Assembly (NCBI GenBank): GCA_014843695.1
Contig: CM026395.1
Span: 44,006,396-44,070,395, forward strand
Length of the DNA stretch: 64,000 nt
Direction: 5' to 3'
DNA from: Archivesica marissinica
Lineage: Eukaryota; Mollusca; Bivalvia; Venerida; Vesicomyidae
The position numbers and the translations under genes were made by a program. Below are positions 12,001 through 23,708 of this stretch, in pieces. A model generated the notes under the pieces. That model was not told where the DNA came from, ran no database searches, and saw only the letters and a program-made list of their open reading frames with translations. Positions within the stretch are counted from its first letter, which is position 1, and every line of letters begins with the position of its first letter.

Positions 12001-13286
12001 TGTCGGACAATAGTCAATACGTTGTGTTGCTTGAAGGTGCTGTAGCTTTGTGTCTGACAATAGTCAATACGTTGTGTTGCTTGAAGGTGCTGTAGCTTTG
12101 TGTCTGACAATAGTCAATACGTTGTGTTGCTTGAAGGTGCTGTAGCTTTGTGTCTGACAATAGTCAATACGTTGTGTTGCTTGAAGGTGCTGTAGCTTTG
12201 TGTCTGACAATAGTCAATAGGTTGTGTTGCTTGAAGGTGCTGTAGCTTTGTGTCTGACAATAGTCAATACGTTGTGTTGCTTGAAGGTGCTGTAGCTTTG
12301 TGTCGGACAATAGTCAATACGTTGTGTTGCTTGAAGGTGCTGTAGCTTTGTGTCTGACAATAGTCAATACGTTGTGTTGCTTGAAGGTGCTGTAGCTTTG
12401 TGTCTGACAATAGTCAATACGTTGTGTTGCTTGAAGGTGCTGTAGCTTTGTGTCTGACAATAGTCAATACGTTGTGTTGCTTGAAGGTGCTGTAGCTTTG
12501 TGTCGGACAATAGTCAATACGTTGTGTTGCTTGAAGGTGCTGTAGCTTTGTGTCGGACAATAGTCAATACGTTGTGTTGCTTGAAGGTGCTGTAGCTTTG
12601 TGTCGGACAATAGTCAATACGTTGTGTTGCTTGAAGGTGCTGTAGCTTTGTGTCTGACAATAGTCAATACGTTGTGTTGCTTGAAGGTGCTGTAGCTTTG
12701 TGTCGGACAATACGTTGTGTTGCTTGAAGGTGCTGTAGCTTTGTGTCGGACAATACGTTGTGTTGCTTGAAGGTGCTGTAGCTTTGTGTCGGACAATACG
12801 TTGTGTTGCTTGAAGGTGCTGTAGCTTTGTGTCGGACAATACGTTGTGTTGCTTGAAGGTGCTGTAGCTTTGTGTCTGACAATAGTCAATACGTTGTGTT
12901 GCTTGAAGGTGCTGTAGCTTTGTGTCTGACAATAGTCAATACGTTGTGTTGCTTGAAGGTGCTGTAGCTTTGTGTCGGACAATAGTCAATACGTTGTGTT
13001 GCTTGAAGGTGCTGTAGCTTTGTGTCGGACAATACGTTGTGTTGCTTGAAGGTGCTGTAGCTTTGTGTCGGACAATACGTTGTGTTGCTTGAAGGTGCTG
13101 TAGCTTTGTGTCGGACAATACGTTGTGTTGCTTGAAGGTGCTGTAGCTTTGTGTCGGACAATAGTCAATACGTTGTGTTGCTTGAAGGTGCTGTAGCTTT
13201 GTGTCGGACAATAGTCAATACGTTGTGTTGCTTGAAGGTGCTGTAGCTTTGTGTCGGACAATAGTCAATACGTTGTGTTGCTTGAA
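9008..13286. repeat. 50/43-bp minisatellite fused to gag
   Basis: About 86-90 tandem copies of a 50-bp unit (core ACGTTGTGTTGCTTGAAGG, then GTGCTGTAGCTTTGTGTC). A deletion form lacks 7 bp (AGTCAAT) and gives 43-bp units, clustered at about 11293-11560, 12705-12845 and 13030-13160. Unit variants (T/G in GTGTCTGAC, A/T in GAAGGT, AATAGACAAT) recur at multiples of 50 bp, showing a higher-order structure. The blocks 9061-9960 and 9961-10860 match variant by variant over most of 900 bp. The minus strand is open in several frames because the unit lacks stops. That openness follows from the repeat and is not a protein signal. Confidence 0.95.
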
Positions 13287-14932
13287 CTTACAAATAATAC
13301 TTTAAAATAAGATGTTTGTTCTTTAGACTTTAGTTCATATATGTTCAGGTGTGTAATACTAGTATGTATGCAATCGTCCATAAATATTTGCATGTGTATA
13401 TAGTTACCAAACTAACCGCTGTTTTAATTTCGTTCATTGTTCAACATTTACATGTACAGTATTTGTTTTGAATACGTGTTCCACTTTGGTTTACATATAT
13501 AGGTGGGTGTTTACCTTTCACACATTGCTTATTGTTGACTGTTGCAACTTGAATGAATTGAGAGTGTTCAAGGTATTGAATTTAGAAAGTGTTATATATT
13601 CCGGTAAATCCTTAGATACCATTTCAGTAACAAACCTTTCTACACTTTAATAATGACATCATTCTGAATTGTTTGTATACAACTTTTTACTAAGTTTGTG
13701 TTCACATTTCCTGAATTGTATGTCTATGACTATTTTATATTATATATATGAAAGTTTTGAGAAATGTGGGTAAATTTAAACATTTACTATCCCAATTGTA
13801 CACGTTTGTATATAGTAACAAACCTTTCCATATTTTCACAAATGTCTATTGTTCCATAGTTTACTATTTTCATACGAATAACAATTCTGTATAACTATTC
13901 TTTTGTATAATTGGAATTGGGGAAAAAATGGATTTACCCAGCAATTAGGGATGTAATAAAGTATAACAAGGTAATATGTCAAACATGTTCTATTTATGTC
14001 ATTTCTTGTCATATTATTTGTCGTTCCTCTTGTATTAATATGTTATTAAAATGATATAACTTTATTTATGTATAATATCAGTGTCTGTAAATGCAGATAA
14101 AAACCTATCTCCCCATCTGTATAATAGAGTCGACCGACCTCACAAATGAAATCACTAAAATCAAATAGTTCCATATCCTTTTGTTATATTTGTTTATTTA
14201 TAATAGTCCGTTAAGTTTAGGAACATCAATCCATGAGGTGAAATGTTAGTGAGTTGTTATTGGGAAAATATGTTTGGTGTTGGGCCTTGTTGGCAAAAAA
14301 AATTCACTACACAGTAATTGCATACATGTACAATTAATAAATAGCACCATTTTACGGCGAACAGAATAGATCAGACCGGGACATGATGTTTTGCAGCCTG
14401 TGATATAATGTTAGCAACGTTATATGTCTAATAATAACAAGTAAGTAATATCGTTTTGAATTAGGAAATATTTCTTTATGGTAGATCTACTGGTAGATGT
14501 AGTCTATTTGGCGTAATTATTAGAACCTGTTTTTCAGTGTTGCCCTACTTTCCAAAAATCATAGCATTGCATTCAGTTACATTGAACTGTTTTGTACGTA
14601 AAATCTTTTTCTCGACCAGTCATTCAGGTTCAGATATATATTTGTCATTTATCAGAAATGAAGGTCGCAACATATAAATATTGCAACAAGTGCGACTATA
14701 TTCTTTGTAAGTCTGTTAAAGCCTGTGGTGGGTGGGGTATTTTGTTAAAATATATTTGTTTCTGTCATACATCATTACATTGTGGTATCAGTTTGTTCAT
14801 ATAATATTATTATGTTGCATGCTGTGTTTTTGCATTGTTTGATGCAGTTAATGAGTTTGGGAATGTTGGGATCTTTTAAAAACTTTACAATTACACCTGG
14901 ATTTCTCATTGAATTGTTGAAGAAAAATGGAC
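13287..14932. other. Non-coding stretch without a recognised gene
   Basis: AT-rich DNA between the minisatellite and the foldback MITE. The short open frames show no domain. It would be the place for the Gypsy 5' LTR and leader, but no TG...CA-bounded repeat shared with the region left of 3367 was found. Confidence 0.45.
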
Positions 14933-15299
14933 ACCCCATCCAAGCACTGGTGTGATGGATGGGGGTTATTATTGGAAATAGGCCTCGGCCTCTAATATAT
15001 ATATATATAGCATGTTATTCTATCAACCGTAACATGATATCGCTACTTTAACAGGTAAAAATTACCCATATAGTCACGTGACCTACCCATATAAATGCAC
15101 AAACGGCCCGTGCAAAATCATAGTTTTTAAAGGTTGATAAATGGTAGGGTAATAAGGATTTATACAACTAAAGGTCATTGTGCATCATATCACTAGTGAT
15201 GCACAAACTGTGGGAGGGTACATATATATATTCTTGGCCTCCGGCCTATTTCCAATAATGACCCCCATCCATCACACTTGGATGGGGTGTCCATTATTT
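14933..15299. mobile_element. Foldback MITE of about 370 bp
   Basis: The left arm 14933-14991 and right arm 15233-15298 are reverse complements over roughly 60 bp, sharing GGACACCCCATCC, GTGATGGATGGGGGT and ATTGGAAATAGGCC, with a unique 240-bp loop between. No coding capacity. Just outside the right arm, 15304-15335 repeats the inner edge of the left arm (GGCCTCGGCCTCTAATATAT and AGCAT), suggesting a second partial copy or a duplication at insertion. Confidence 0.6.
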
Positions 15300-15471
15300 T
15301 CACTAGGCCTCGGCCTCTAATATATATATATAGCATCTTTGAAGAGACAACATGAACAAAATAACACCCTCAAATCAGATATTGTTTTATTTTACATACA
15401 TGTATGCAAACACTTGTAAACTGTTCAATACAGCAAAGCAAAATAAATATTGTATCCCTTCAAATTCAGTT

Positions 15472-16360
15472 ATGAAACACTTCCCACATTAAGCACAGAG
15501 TTTCCAAAGTTATTTTCATCCAATTCAACCTCTCTGAGATAGAATTTTTTTTAATTCTTAGCAGATGACCAGTCAGCGGTTTTCAAAATATATGAAAGTT
15601 TACATCCTGCTTTTAATGCAGCAGAAGAAGCTGCAGCTCTTATCGAATGTGCTTTATAAAGATTTGTGTCTATTCCTGCTAAATGTAGTACCGTTTTCAA
15701 CCACCTAACAATCGTGCTAGTTGTGACAGCCTTGAAAGTTATAAATGATATTAGCAGTTGGTTATCCTTTCTTAAGGATTTAGTCCGTTTCAAATAGAAT
15801 CTCAATGTCCTAACTGGACACAACACGTGTTTTTCAAAACATTTCAGTTCAACACTATCCGGAATTCCAGGTCTAGAACTCTTTAATTTGTCTCCGCAGA
15901 AACAAAAATTAAATCATTATCATATTATTATATCATCATTAAAACAAAGTTTGTCAACACACAAAGCCTTCAGAGTTTGGGCACGTGCAGCTGTAGCTAG
16001 AGCCAGAAGAGTAACTGTCTTAAAAGTTAATGTTTTCAAGGATAACGAATTTAATGGCGTCCATTCAGAGACTAGATTCAACACCTTCGAAACATCCCAA
16101 GTGGCACTGTATCTTTGTTTAGGAGGATTGTTCACATACATTCCTCTCATAAAACGTGTCACCATAGTAAAATTACCGGTCCACTTGTCATCTACAAATT
16201 TCAAGGTTTCAAATAAAACTGCCTTATGAGTACAAATAACACTATATGACTTATTTAAATTCTTTAGATCAGGGATCATTCTAGTGGGCGAAATTGTCGC
16301 CCTACTTTTCCCTAAAAACATATAATTTAAAAAAAAAAAAAATTTCCCCCCGATTTTCAA
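15472..16360 (-). pseudogene. DIRS-A tyrosine recombinase, frameshifted
   Basis: The N-terminal part of the catalytic domain (16360-15920) has LLALATAARAQTLKAL, carrying the first catalytic arginine. The second part (15826-15551) has KAHSIRAAASSAALKAG (H-x-x-R box) and TADWSS. The frame then stops just past a run of eight A/T bases at about 15547-15554. The nucleophile region FYLRE lies in the next frame, which runs to a stop at about 15472. A second break separates the two main parts near 15830-15920. Catalytic residues survive but are no longer in one frame. Confidence 0.7.
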
Positions 16361-16578
16361 ACAAAATTTTGTCTAATAAGACACTGGCCCTGGCCCATTA
16401 TAAAGCACTCCTTCTATTCAAATGTTGTATTTAATGGTTGTACTGTGCATTTTAACCCTATTTTGCAAAAGTATATTAAAGAACACCATTTAAGGAAGCG
16501 ATCACACGCTTTCTCACTTCTCCCAAAAATTCTGACCTAGAATGAACCCTGTTAGATACAACATGAACGATACTATAT

Positions 16579-17289
16579 CTACTTCAGATGGTGAAATGGG
16601 ATTGCAATTCCTGAGAGAACACCACATAGTCGAATGATATTGTTTTCTTGGTCCAGGCCGCCAGCTATCAAAGATAGTGCTGATACCTCCTTGCGGAATT
16701 CCTCAATCATTGAGGCACTTCCTGATACAACCGCCCCAATCATAGAAAGTTGTTTCCCCATCGGATGGCCCATGCCATTGTGCGGTAGACAGAGCAGATC
16801 TCTGTGTCTTGGCAACCTGACAGGAAAAGAAATCAAATTATGCAACATCATGGGAAACCAAGTTTGATTTGGCCAAAAAGGACAAATAAGCAATGCCTGT
16901 TCTACTCGGTCTTCTCTTATTTTATTAAGAACCTTGTTCAATAATTTGAATGGTGGAAAAATATATGGGGTAAAACTTGTCCAGTTCAAAGAGAAGGCAT
17001 TTACACCCCAAGCCTCTGGGTCTGGCATTCATGAAACATAACAGTCTAGCTTGGCATTTAACCGAGAGGCAAACAAATCTATATTTGGTTGTACCAATTG
17101 TTGCGTCAGCCTTACAAACATGTCTGACTTCAGCATCCACTCTGTTGTATCAGAAAAATTTCGTGAAGCAAAATCTGCTTGCACATTTATTGTACCTGGT
17201 AAATGGAATGCTGTGACAAAAATGTTTCTCTCTAAACACCAATTCCAAATTTGTTTAGCTAAGGAATCCATGGCATGGTATGAACACAT
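16579..17289 (-). pseudogene. DIRS-A RNase H C-terminus and linker
   Basis: 17289-17029 contains FHLPGTINVQADFASR, the last RNase H aspartate motif (A-D-x-x-S-R), then NIDLFASRLNAKL. 17028-16579 continues in a shifted frame (DPEAWGVNAFSLNW, LICPFWPNQTWFPMM, RHRDLLCLP). This arrangement matches the post-RNase-H linker of copy C. Between 17290 and 17520 lies the remainder of the RNase H in broken frames. Confidence 0.65.
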
Positions 17290-17520
17290 ACCCCCCCATG
17301 TTATTCACATATGTGCATGCTGTGGTGCTATCAGATTGCACTCCGATATGGATATTACTTTATTACATGAGAAGAATGATTTTAAGGCAAAGAAGATGGC
17401 GAGTAGTTCAAGGTAATTTATATGATGTGCCATTTCTGGGGATGTCCATCTCCCTCCTATATGCTTTGAAGCTTCAACCTCATACGCTCCCCATCCCTGT
17501 AAGGATGCATGCGACTGAAC

Positions 17521-18485
17521 TCACAATGAAATAGGGTCTTGTCTTATTTTCTTGCCATTTTTTAATCGTACGTTTTCAAGCCACCATTTTATTTCAATTA
17601 TAGCCTGTTCTGACAGTTTGTATTCACCATATAACTTTAATGCCTCTACTTTAATATGTTCTAATGTTCTATAGTGTAATGGAGCCTCTTGTATGGCATG
17701 GAAAGCATTAATCAGAAGGCCTATGAATGATGCTAAATCTCTGATTTTCACACATTGGTGTAATAGATTTGAAGCCAAAGAATAAATCTTTGCAATTTTT
17801 TCAGCTGGCAAGAAAACCATAAATAAAACAGAATCCAACACATATCCGAAGAACTTGATTTTCTGTGTAGGTATGACCACAGATTTTTCGTCATTTATGA
17901 CGAACCCTAAAGATTGCAATTTTCTATACATAATTTCTACATTCAATCCGCACACAATTTTATCCTGATTCATATTGATTGAATCGTCTATGTAGTACGA
18001 GCATCGAATACCCAACTGTCGGAAAAGGGCATAGATTGGTTTTAAAACTTTCCTAAACACGAAAGGTGCTGATGATAATCCAAAGGGGAGGCAAACAAAG
18101 CAATACAAATTTCCTTTCCACATAAACTTCAAATATTTCTGACTGTTGAAATGTATAGGGATTGAAAAATATGCAGATTTTAGATCTAAAGACATGAAAA
18201 AATCATTTTTCTGTATCAGCTCTAAGACGAAAGGGAACGTTTTTTGTTTGAAATGTTCATAATGTACATTTTCGTTTAAGTATTTTAGGTTAATTACTGG
18301 TCTAAATTTGCCATCTGGCTTTGGGACTATAAAAATGTTTAAAATAAATTCGCCATCTTCTCTTCAAGAAGTCATAATAGCACCTTCTTCAAGTAATAAT
18401 CTAACTTCTCGATCAACCAAGATTTCTTCATCTTTATTGAAATTTATTTGTTTGGGCACAGCGGTTTGTATGGGCAATGCATCAA
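17521..18485 (-). pseudogene. DIRS-A reverse transcriptase, 5' truncated
   Basis: Open on the minus strand from 18195: MSLDLKSAYFSIPI (RT motif A with catalytic Asp), LPFGLSSAPFVFRKV (motif B), YYIDDSI (motif C, the catalytic Y-x-D-D) and KIKFFGYVLDS. Upstream of 18195 the RT continues to about 18485 (VPKPDGKFRPVINLKYLN), with at least one internal stop near 18360. It is then cut off by the inserted DIRS copy B, so the RT N-terminus and Gag of copy A are missing here. Confidence 0.75.
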
Positions 18486-18730
18486 ATCTTTAAAAATTGT
18501 GTTAACACATAATTTTTATATCTGTAAATATACAAACCAGATATCGCCATAACCAGTGCTAGCAACTCGCTTGCCCAACAGATATTCCGAAAATTTTGCT
18601 AAAAGCCCCATACTGATCGATAACAATACGTTTCCGTAAACAAGGCCGCCATTGATAAACATCATGTGACCGGAACTATAAGCAAGCGCTTGTCGGACCA
18701 AGATCACTTCCTCTTTTCGAGGGTCATGTC
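18486..18730. repeat. DIRS-B 3' inverted terminal repeat
   Basis: Positions 18533-18717 are the reverse complement of 24575-24770 at the other end, including the shared block with CAAGCGCTTG and GATCACTTCCTCTTTTC, with minor mismatches. The outermost stretch, 18486-18532 (TTAAAAATTGTGTTAACAC...), is instead complementary to the internal region just beside it. Confidence 0.75.
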
Positions 18731-18771
18731 TAATACATGGACATAGCGGCCTAGTGGGGTGGAAATTTAGT

Positions 18772-19053
18772 TTATGGCGATATCTGGTTTGTATATTTAC
18801 AGATATAAAAATTATATGAAAAAGTTGGCAGTTTCTTACGGAGGTTGGTGCACCCAAGTACTGGTTAACCGCTGGAGCCTGCCCAGGAAAGGTGTTGTTA
18901 GGTAAACTGCCCGCCGGCGATATAGCCCAAAATGGTGCTGATGCAGGCGTAAAACCCGAAATATAACATAACATAACAGATATAAAAATTACGTGTTAAC
19001 ACAATTTTTAAAGATCTGTTACATATCAACCAGATATCGCCATAACCAGTGCT
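18772..19053. repeat. DIRS-B internal complementary region (ICR), interrupted by a SINE
   Basis: 18772-18814 plus 18992-19012 is the reverse complement of the outer edge of the 3' terminal repeat (TTATGGCGATATCTGG... GTGTTAACACAATTTTT). 19013-19053 reads the same as the reverse complement of the extreme 5' edge at 24730-24770, matching over 41 bp. An internal region complementary to both outer edges is the hallmark of DIRS-1, where it is thought to template circularisation. Copy C has the same arrangement without the SINE. Confidence 0.7.
18815..18975 (+). mobile_element. SINE-2 insertion in the DIRS-B ICR
   Basis: 161 bp present here and absent at the same place in copy C. It is flanked by a perfect 16-bp target duplication, ACAGATATAAAAATTA, at 18799-18814 and 18976-18991. 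It ends in an ATAAC repeat tail. It shares GTACTGGTTAA.CGCT and GCCTGCCCAGGAAA with the tRNA-derived SINE at 63257-63464, but lacks a clear tRNA-like head, so it is 5' truncated or a variant. Confidence 0.75.
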
Positions 19054-19396
19054 GACTATAGCTGAATGAGGTGGGACGAAATACGGACAAGAAACGAACC
19101 TACATAGCTGCAGCGTGATATAGGAACTATAACTCACCCGCTAAACGTCAGCTAACGGTCATCAACAGGGCTTATAGCGTGAAGGCCCCGGACGACTGGT
19201 CAATTAACGTACTTCCAGTTAACCAGACGGTTCAAGAAGCCAGAACATTACCTAGGACGTAAGTCCCTTGGCACAGCCAAAAACGTTTGTAAGCAAAACG
19301 TACGACCGAACGGCGAACGTGAATACATACAATAAGCTGAAGCACATAATGTTAGGCTACATAACGAAATTAACGGTTAAAATAGAGAACACGCAC

Positions 19397-20854
19397 CTAA
19401 TCGGACGAAACTGAACGAGAGGTGATAACAGACTGGGCAGCCACTAAGGGACCCAAGGCAAACAAACCACGTGCATGTGGCAGTGTGTTCCGTAAATAAA
19501 ACCGTATAAACGAGCTCTCTGAACTCCAATAACCTGCCCTTAAAACATTCTCTAAGGGGACATTATTGAGCCATGCCCATGACGTAGACAGAGCCCTAAC
19601 TTCATTGACATGGTCAGGACATGATTCCTGCTCCCCGGAGAGACTGTAGGCGAACTTAATCGTCTCTACAATCCAACGGGAAATAGTAGACGCCGACACC
19701 TCCTTTGTCCAGTTATGACGAAAGGATATGAATAGTCTATGGCGACCCTTCCGTATGTGAGACACCCTCTTAAGATATGCTTTGAGGGCTCTGACAGGAC
19801 AAAGCTGAACGGCACTGTCGTCAGTATCACGGGGAAGGGCTGGTATAGTAATACTGGTGTGTGCCACAGACGGAAGTTGATTCTTAGCAAGAAACCCCGG
19901 ATAGGTATGCAGCTCAACAGCCGACTCGTCGTGTGTGAAATTAACACATGCTTCGTCGGCTGATAAAGCGTGAATCTCACTCTGCCTGCGACCAGACGCT
20001 AAGGCAATAAGAAATACTGTCTTAAAAGTCAGAAATTTTAACGAACAATAAATTAAAGTTTCAAAGAGAGGTTTGGACAAGACACCCAGAACCAATGGAA
20101 GATTCCATTTCGGAACTGGAGAAGAAACCTTAGGTTTCTCCAGTTCCAAACTCCTGATAACATTAGATATTACAGGCTGGTTACTGTAGTTAATGTCCGA
20201 GAAATGCCTAAGCGTAGTAGCAATAGCCGACCTATAGCCTTTAATTGCTACTGGCGTAAGATTCCTCACCTCAAATAAATATATGAGAAATTCAGCAAGT
20301 AAGTTTACTGAAGGACTGAAGGGATCCACTTGCCGTCCGACACACCAATCCAGCCACACTTTCCACCTATACCCATAAACTGAGTTGGTGGAGGTGCGTT
20401 TGGATGAACAGACTCGCTTGGCAACCTGTTCAGAAAAGCCCTTTTCTTGCATGCATCGTTGCATAGAACGAATGCGTGCAGATGGAGCATGGCCGGATTG
20501 GCATGGTACAACCGAGACCGAGGTTGACACAGTAGGTCGCTCCTGTGTGGAAGACAGATGGGGATTTCCACCAGAAGTGACAACAGAAGACTGAACCACG
20601 GCTGGCCCGGCCAAAGTGGAGCAATTAATAACACCAGACACAACTCTGTGTTGATCTTGAGTATCACCCGAGACAGCAGCGGAAAAGGGGGGAATGCGTA
20701 AGCGTGCATGCCCTCCCAAGTCATGCTCAAAGAGTCTACCCCCAGAGCCAACGAGTCGGGAACTGGGGAGACGTACGTCGGAAGCTGGTGGTTCAACCTG
20801 GTAGCTGAAAACGTGTTTGAGAACGCCCGCATGCAGAGTCCATTCCGTATGCAC
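19397..20854 (-). pseudogene. DIRS-B tyrosine recombinase, catalytic His lost
   Basis: Frame of 485 codons. The first 150 or so codons are out-of-frame DNA of the RT-RNase H region. The recombinase proper starts near SVYGYRWKVWLDW and has a SAM-like N-terminal domain (LLAEFLIYLFEVRNLTPVAIKGY), ALASGRRQSEIHAL (first Arg), WLNNVPLENVLRAGYW and the nucleophile in SSFIRFYLRNTLP. Compared with copy C, six bases are missing at about 19598, so the H-x-x-R box HEVR becomes NEVR. Recombinase activity is therefore doubtful. Confidence 0.8.
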
Positions 20855-22388
20855 TATCCCGCCCCGGAAGGAAACGAGCTCTCAGTGTGACAGAGTGATT
20901 GGCACACCAGGTCAAGATCTTGATCGTCAGAAGACAAAGTTTTCTGGACCGTGATCCCCCCTCCTTGTTCACATATGACGCCACTGTGGTATTGTCCGTT
21001 GCTACAAGCACACATCGGCCTTCTACCACACTGACGAACTGTTTCAGCGCCAGAAACACTGCTCGTAGTTCGAGTGTATTGATATGGCAATGACGCCAAT
21101 ACACCGACCACTTGCCGGACGCCACCTGGTCTTCCAGGTGGCCTCCCCAACCGATGAGGCTGGCATCCGTAAACAGATGGATGTCCGGAACTGGTGGATG
21201 GAGGGGAACCATGGAGTACAGAAACTCCTGATCCAGCCACTGAGAGAACGCAGACCGGAACCATTGACCTAATGCAATTGTTCGGTCCCACGAATCTGAC
21301 TCCTGTGACCACCGGGACTTGGTCTCCCATTGCAGGAGGCGTTTCCGCGCACGTCCCTGTGGCATAAGTTGTGCCATAGACTCCATCTGACCTAGAAGGC
21401 CGTGTAATGTCCGTGCTGAAGCAACATGTGCTTGTTGCATTGACATTATCGAACCTCGGATCTGTGCAATACGATCCAAGGACGGCCCTATCAACCCCTG
21501 AGAGAGGTTGAACCGAGCTCCCAGGAACACAAATACCTGTGTCGGTTCCAGCTCTGACTTTTCCCAATTGGGAATGAACCCCATGCGAAGAGTATGTGAC
21601 ATGACTATTCGCATGTGGGTTGTAGCCAATTCCTTGGAGTTGGCAGGCTGAAGCCAATCGTCCAGGTAAGCGTGCAGCCGAATGCCCCGCTGATGAATAA
21701 AGCGGAGCATGGCCTTCACTACTCGAGTGAACACATAGGGAGCCGTACAAAGGCCGAATGGAAGCGCCCGAAACTGGTACACCACCCCTTGAAACGCAAA
21801 TCGAAGGTAGCGTCTGGACCTGGGGTGGATAGCTATATGGAAGTAGGCATCCTTCAGGTCCAAAGACGTGACCCAGTCTCCCTGGTTCAAAGATAGTCTG
21901 ACTTTTTCTAAAGTCTCCATCTTGAAGTGTGGGGACAATATCGACCTGTTCAATTGGGAAAGGTCGATAATGGGTCGCCAACCTCCCTTCTTCTTGCGAA
22001 CAAGAAATAGCCTGCTGAAAAAGCCTGACGGGTTGTGCCGATCGGTTACCCGTTCTATGGCTTGTTTCCGAAGCATGGCCGTTATCTCGTTCTGGAGAAC
22101 CCGAAGCTTCTCCTGGTTCGACGGGGTGGTTTCCATATGACTCAGGGGTAGTCTTCGAAGTCTGGGACGGACACGAAACTGAATTCGATACCCACTCCGG
22201 ATTACTGAACGTGTCCATGCATCCGAAGTTATTTTCTCCCAGGCCTTGGAGAAAAACCGAAGCCTTCCACCAGTGGGAATTTCCGGTTTTGGAATGGGCA
22301 ACCTGATGCCATTGAGTATGGTCAACGGTTGCACTGAGGCCTGGGAGACGGAGTGGGCATCCCTATCTCTGACTACCCTTCCGCCCAC
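20793..22388 (-). pseudogene. DIRS-B reverse transcriptase-RNase H, C-terminally truncated
   Basis: 531 codons. RT motifs: GGWRPIIDLSQLN, TSLDLKDAYFHIAIH (motif A Asp), LPFGLCTAPYVF, HAYLDDWLQP (motif C). RNase H: LFTDASLIGWGG, INTLELRAVFLAL and ATDNTTVASYVNKEGG, giving three of the four acidic residues. Relative to copy C, two deletions of about 33 and 38 bp near 20805 and 20868 remove the final ADSLSR segment and shift the frame, so the RNase H and linker end abruptly. It overlaps the end of the Gag frame by about 25 bp. Confidence 0.8.
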
Positions 22389-23577
22389 GCTTCACCTGGC
22401 TAGCCTTCTTTTTAAAAGTAGGCTTAGATACAGCCAGACTTGGCAAAGGAGGGACACTGCCCGTGGGCAGTGTGACGGACGATACCTTGGCCACAGGGTG
22501 AATAGAAGGATTAACCTTGGACTTAGACACCCTTGGCTTAGGTACCGGCGCAGCAGCTGCCCTCTGCAATGACTTGTGCGCAATGTCGTCCTTGTAAGAC
22601 TGAACAGCGCCAAGTAATTGCGACCCAAATAGAGTGTGACACTCAATGGGCTGCACACGCAGGGAGGATTTGACCGACTCGTCTAAACAAGATTTAGACA
22701 AATACGCATCTCTCCTAGCGAGAGTGGGTCCAGCTGCAAGCCGGGTCAGTATCTCCAAGGTGTGGGACTGGGCAGTTGCCATCACCTGTAGATACTTAGT
22801 AATTTATCGTTGCCTTTCCTCTGAAGGAGGCTCAGAGAGAGCAGACAAAACCCCGCACAGAAACAGTTCTGAATGCGAGACTGTCTGAATCCCAGCTCGT
22901 GCCAATCGCTCCCATCCCTCAAGAGTCGAAAAGGTGACTACCTGAGAAGTAGGAAGAGAGCTAACCTGCTTCACTACTTCTCGGAAAGAAGGATTGATGG
23001 GAGGAGGCTCGATCACAAGCAGAGGTTCTTGGACCTCATACGAATGAGGTTGAAAAACCTTTGGTTTGCTAAGTGATGGAAATTTCCCGACTGGTAAGGA
23101 TTTTGGGAGAAAAGGCAAGGCCTTGCCCTGCACTACTCCCTCACCCTGAATTCTGGAAGTAAGATCTTCCAGACACGTTTGCACTCTCCTACACTGAGGG
23201 AGCGCTGACGCAGGTGGTGACCGCTGGTTGGCCTTGAAAAAGTCCAAGGCAGAGGCGCCAACTTTGACCCTTGGAATAGGCAAAGGAGGGCAGATGGTAG
23301 TGCCAAGCCGGTCTCGAAGCATACCAATGGCTTCGTCATAGGTGGGTGGAAGTCTGTACTCTTCCACCTCATCCACCTCGGAATCATTACCAATAGTCTC
23401 CCCAGGGTCGGGGTGAATGGTAATAGAATCCATCGTTCCGTGGTCTAGCATTGTCCCATGGTCAACTGTGGTAGCCATGGAGCCATGGCTAGCCATGGAG
23501 CCCAAGGCTCCCTGGCTAGTCACATAGACCGATGGGCCATGGGTATCCCTAGCTTCCTGAGAAGCCAAGGGACCCAA
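22363..23577 (-). pseudogene. DIRS-B Gag C-terminal part, frameshifted
   Basis: Two pieces in different frames, 23577-22804 (257 codons) and 22785-22363 (140 codons), together match the single 456-codon frame of copy C. The first contains LPPTYDEAIGML with a PPxY motif. The second is basic (KPTFKKKASQVKRGRKGSQR) and probably binds nucleic acid. The break is near 22800. The segment corresponding to 53882-54062 of copy C is missing. Confidence 0.7.
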
Positions 23578-23708
23578 GCCTAGCTTAACCGTGGGGTATT
23601 ATTCTGACACCTCTACGTCGTAGGGATCAGGATCAGGGACGTAAGTCCTCTAGGATAGTGAGTCCTAGACCTGCTGCGAGATCTAGAACGGCCAATAGAA
23701 CGATCATG

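Larger units (their letters stand above)
15472..18485 (-). mobile_element. DIRS-type retrotransposon, copy A (degraded)
   Basis: On the minus strand the order is RT, RNase H, linker, tyrosine recombinase, as in DIRS elements, which use a tyrosine recombinase instead of an integrase. Its protein sequence is quite different from copies B and C, so it is another family. The right edge at 18485 is cut inside the RT by the 3' end of copy B, which shows that copy A was there first. Coding regions carry frameshifts and are listed separately. Confidence 0.75.

Noticed and set aside
9656..13261. Many minus-strand frames reading SDTKLQHLQATQ and similar
   Set aside because: Translation of a 50-bp repeat through all three frames. 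There is no independent sign of a protein beyond the junction with Gag.
9008..13286. CRISPR array
   Set aside because: Units are contiguous without unique spacers, and the genome is eukaryotic.
2593..14932. Long terminal repeats of the Gypsy element
   Set aside because: No similar sequence pair was found on the two sides. LTRs may be lost or beyond my ability to align by eye.
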